Under the pieces are notes generated by a model. That model saw only the letters and a program-made list of their open reading frames with translations. It made no database searches and was not told the DNA's origin. A stretch of DNA of 64,000 nt, taken from NCBI RefSeq assembly GCF_900107545.1, contig NZ_FNQZ01000012.1:21031-85030 (forward strand). The letters run 5' to 3'. This DNA is from Pseudobutyrivibrio sp. ACV-2 (GTDB taxonomy: Bacteria; Bacillota; Clostridia; Lachnospirales; Lachnospiraceae). Positions 63,300 through 64,000 of this stretch are shown piece by piece (positions within the stretch are counted from its first letter, which is position 1; each line of letters begins with the position of its first letter). Both the position numbers and the translations under genes were made by a program.

Positions 63300-63338
63300 A
63301 TTCTCTCAACCAAGCCAAGAGAGGCTAGGAGAGAGAAT
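63300..63338 (+). terminator. hairpin after small gene
   Basis: ATTCTCTC (63300-63307) / GAGAGAAT (63331-63338) with an inner GCCAAGAGAGGC stem. No T tract follows, so termination is uncertain. Confidence 0.4.
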
Positions 63339-63624
63339 GTTATCAATCGATTATTATAATAGCATATTTAATACTTGAATATTATATTATGGCATATTTT
63401 GTCAAAAAACTGGCATAATATGTGTTAGAGCTCGATATAGTTTATTGAGTTCTATTTTTTATCATTATATTATATATGTACTTATATATAGATGTAGATA
63501 TATTGCTAGACTTAGTTGCTGAGGATAAGTATTTGCATAGAATTGTTTATAATGTTGACGCAATTCGCACAAAACTGCTGTTTGCGCCAAATAGATTTAC
63601 TTTGAGCAAAAATTAAAAAAAGGC
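63339..63624. other. AT-rich non-coding region upstream of rRNA promoter
   Basis: About 285 bases, strongly AT-rich (for example TATATTATATATGTAC near 63467), with no convincing reading frame. It probably holds UP-element-like sequence for the rRNA promoter. Confidence 0.45.
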
Positions 63625-63656
63625 TTTACATCTAGACTTACAGGTGATACTATAAT
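63625..63656 (+). promoter_or_regulatory. rRNA operon promoter candidate
   Basis: TTTACA (63625-63630) and TATAAT (63651-63656) are 20 bp apart; using TACTAT (63648-63653) gives the usual 17 bp. It lies about 280 bases before 16S rRNA with no gene between. Confidence 0.55.
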
Positions 63657-63783
63657 CGAGCACTGAGGGACAGCAAGTCACACAGAGTAAAAAATAAATG
63701 AAGATTGATAACTGAACAGTGAAACAAACCTTGAATTAATACAAGTTATTTATAGTTAACATGTATCCTTGAAATTCATTTAA

Positions 63784-63927
63784 GTTTCTTAAAGAAACGA
63801 AACCTTTATTAAGCGAATATGAATTCTTGAATTCATATTCTAGTAAGAATCTTTGATTCTTACATTTACAGTAAACAAGTCAGTTTTGTGCTGACCTGGA
63901 ATTGAACTCAAGCAACTTTGGTTGCTT
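63784..63927 (+). other. pre-16S leader with four compact hairpins
   Basis: Stems: GTTTCT/AGAAAC (63784-63798), GAATATGAATTC/GAATTCATATTC (63815-63840), GTAAGAATC/GATTCTTAC (63843-63863) and AAGCAAC/GTTGCTT (63910-63927). All have loops of about two to four bases. They lie directly before mature 16S rRNA. Confidence 0.6.
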
Positions 63928-63934
63928 ATATAAT

Positions 63935-64000
<66 letters not shown>

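Overview
The window reads as low-GC Firmicutes DNA from the Lachnospiraceae, most like the Butyrivibrio / Pseudobutyrivibrio / Roseburia group. This rests on the gene content (many sugar ABC and PTS systems, GH94/GH13/GH32/GH9 enzymes, YesN-type two-component systems, a glycyl-radical microcompartment, pyruvate:ferredoxin oxidoreductase) and on the first ~66 bases of a 16S rRNA gene at the right edge. The genus is inference.

Layout. 1-11970: a beta-glucan or oligosaccharide module with two GH94 phosphorylases (the first cut by the window edge), a lipoprotein binding protein with two ABC permeases, then a second binding lipoprotein with its own histidine kinase and AraC-type response regulator. 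12020-14980: a Y-family DNA polymerase with a small partner gene under a probable LexA box, and meso-diaminopimelate dehydrogenase. 15060-23012: an alpha-glucoside regulon (two GH13 enzymes, a LacI regulator, a binding protein and two permeases) sharing a GTTAT..ATAAC operator. 23100-24228: a standalone AAA ATPase behind a phased repeat array. 24291-28805: a sucrose regulon (LacI, PTS EIIBCA, GH32 hydrolase) with its own operators. 29058-31616: an EAL-PAS-GGDEF protein with a damaged EAL domain. 31984-36270: a very large secreted GH32 fructanase. 36334-41064 (minus): a histidine phosphatase, a DJ-1/PfpI protein and a PFOR that looks short at its C-terminus.

41295-57489 is the main feature: a B12-independent, glycyl-radical bacterial microcompartment (BMC) locus. 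It encodes a diol dehydratase and its activase, shell proteins (BMC-T, two BMC-H, EutN vertex, PduT-like tandem BMC), PduL phosphotransacylase, a EutJ-like protein, a CoA-acylating aldehyde dehydrogenase and a PduS-like electron-transfer protein. It also carries its own S-adenosylmethionine synthetase and a PocR-type two-component system. 1,2-propanediol (or a similar diol) would become the aldehyde, then acyl-CoA, then acyl-phosphate, with PduS/PduT venting electrons. No alcohol dehydrogenase, acyl kinase or sugar-phosphate aldolase is present.

Two adjacent proteins in this locus look like pseudoenzymes. One is a second aldehyde dehydrogenase whose catalytic Cys is His and whose oxyanion Asn is Ser. 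The other is the PocR histidine kinase, whose phospho-accepting His is Arg and whose ATP-binding boxes are eroded, although its partner response regulator is intact. This pair is the best candidate for something undescribed.

57637-64000: a cytoplasmic-looking GH9 enzyme, an HTH regulator, a folT-folC operon under a tetrahydrofolate riboswitch, a YitT-family membrane protein, two small unknown genes, and the leader and start of an rRNA operon. No tRNA, CRISPR array, insertion sequence or prophage was seen.
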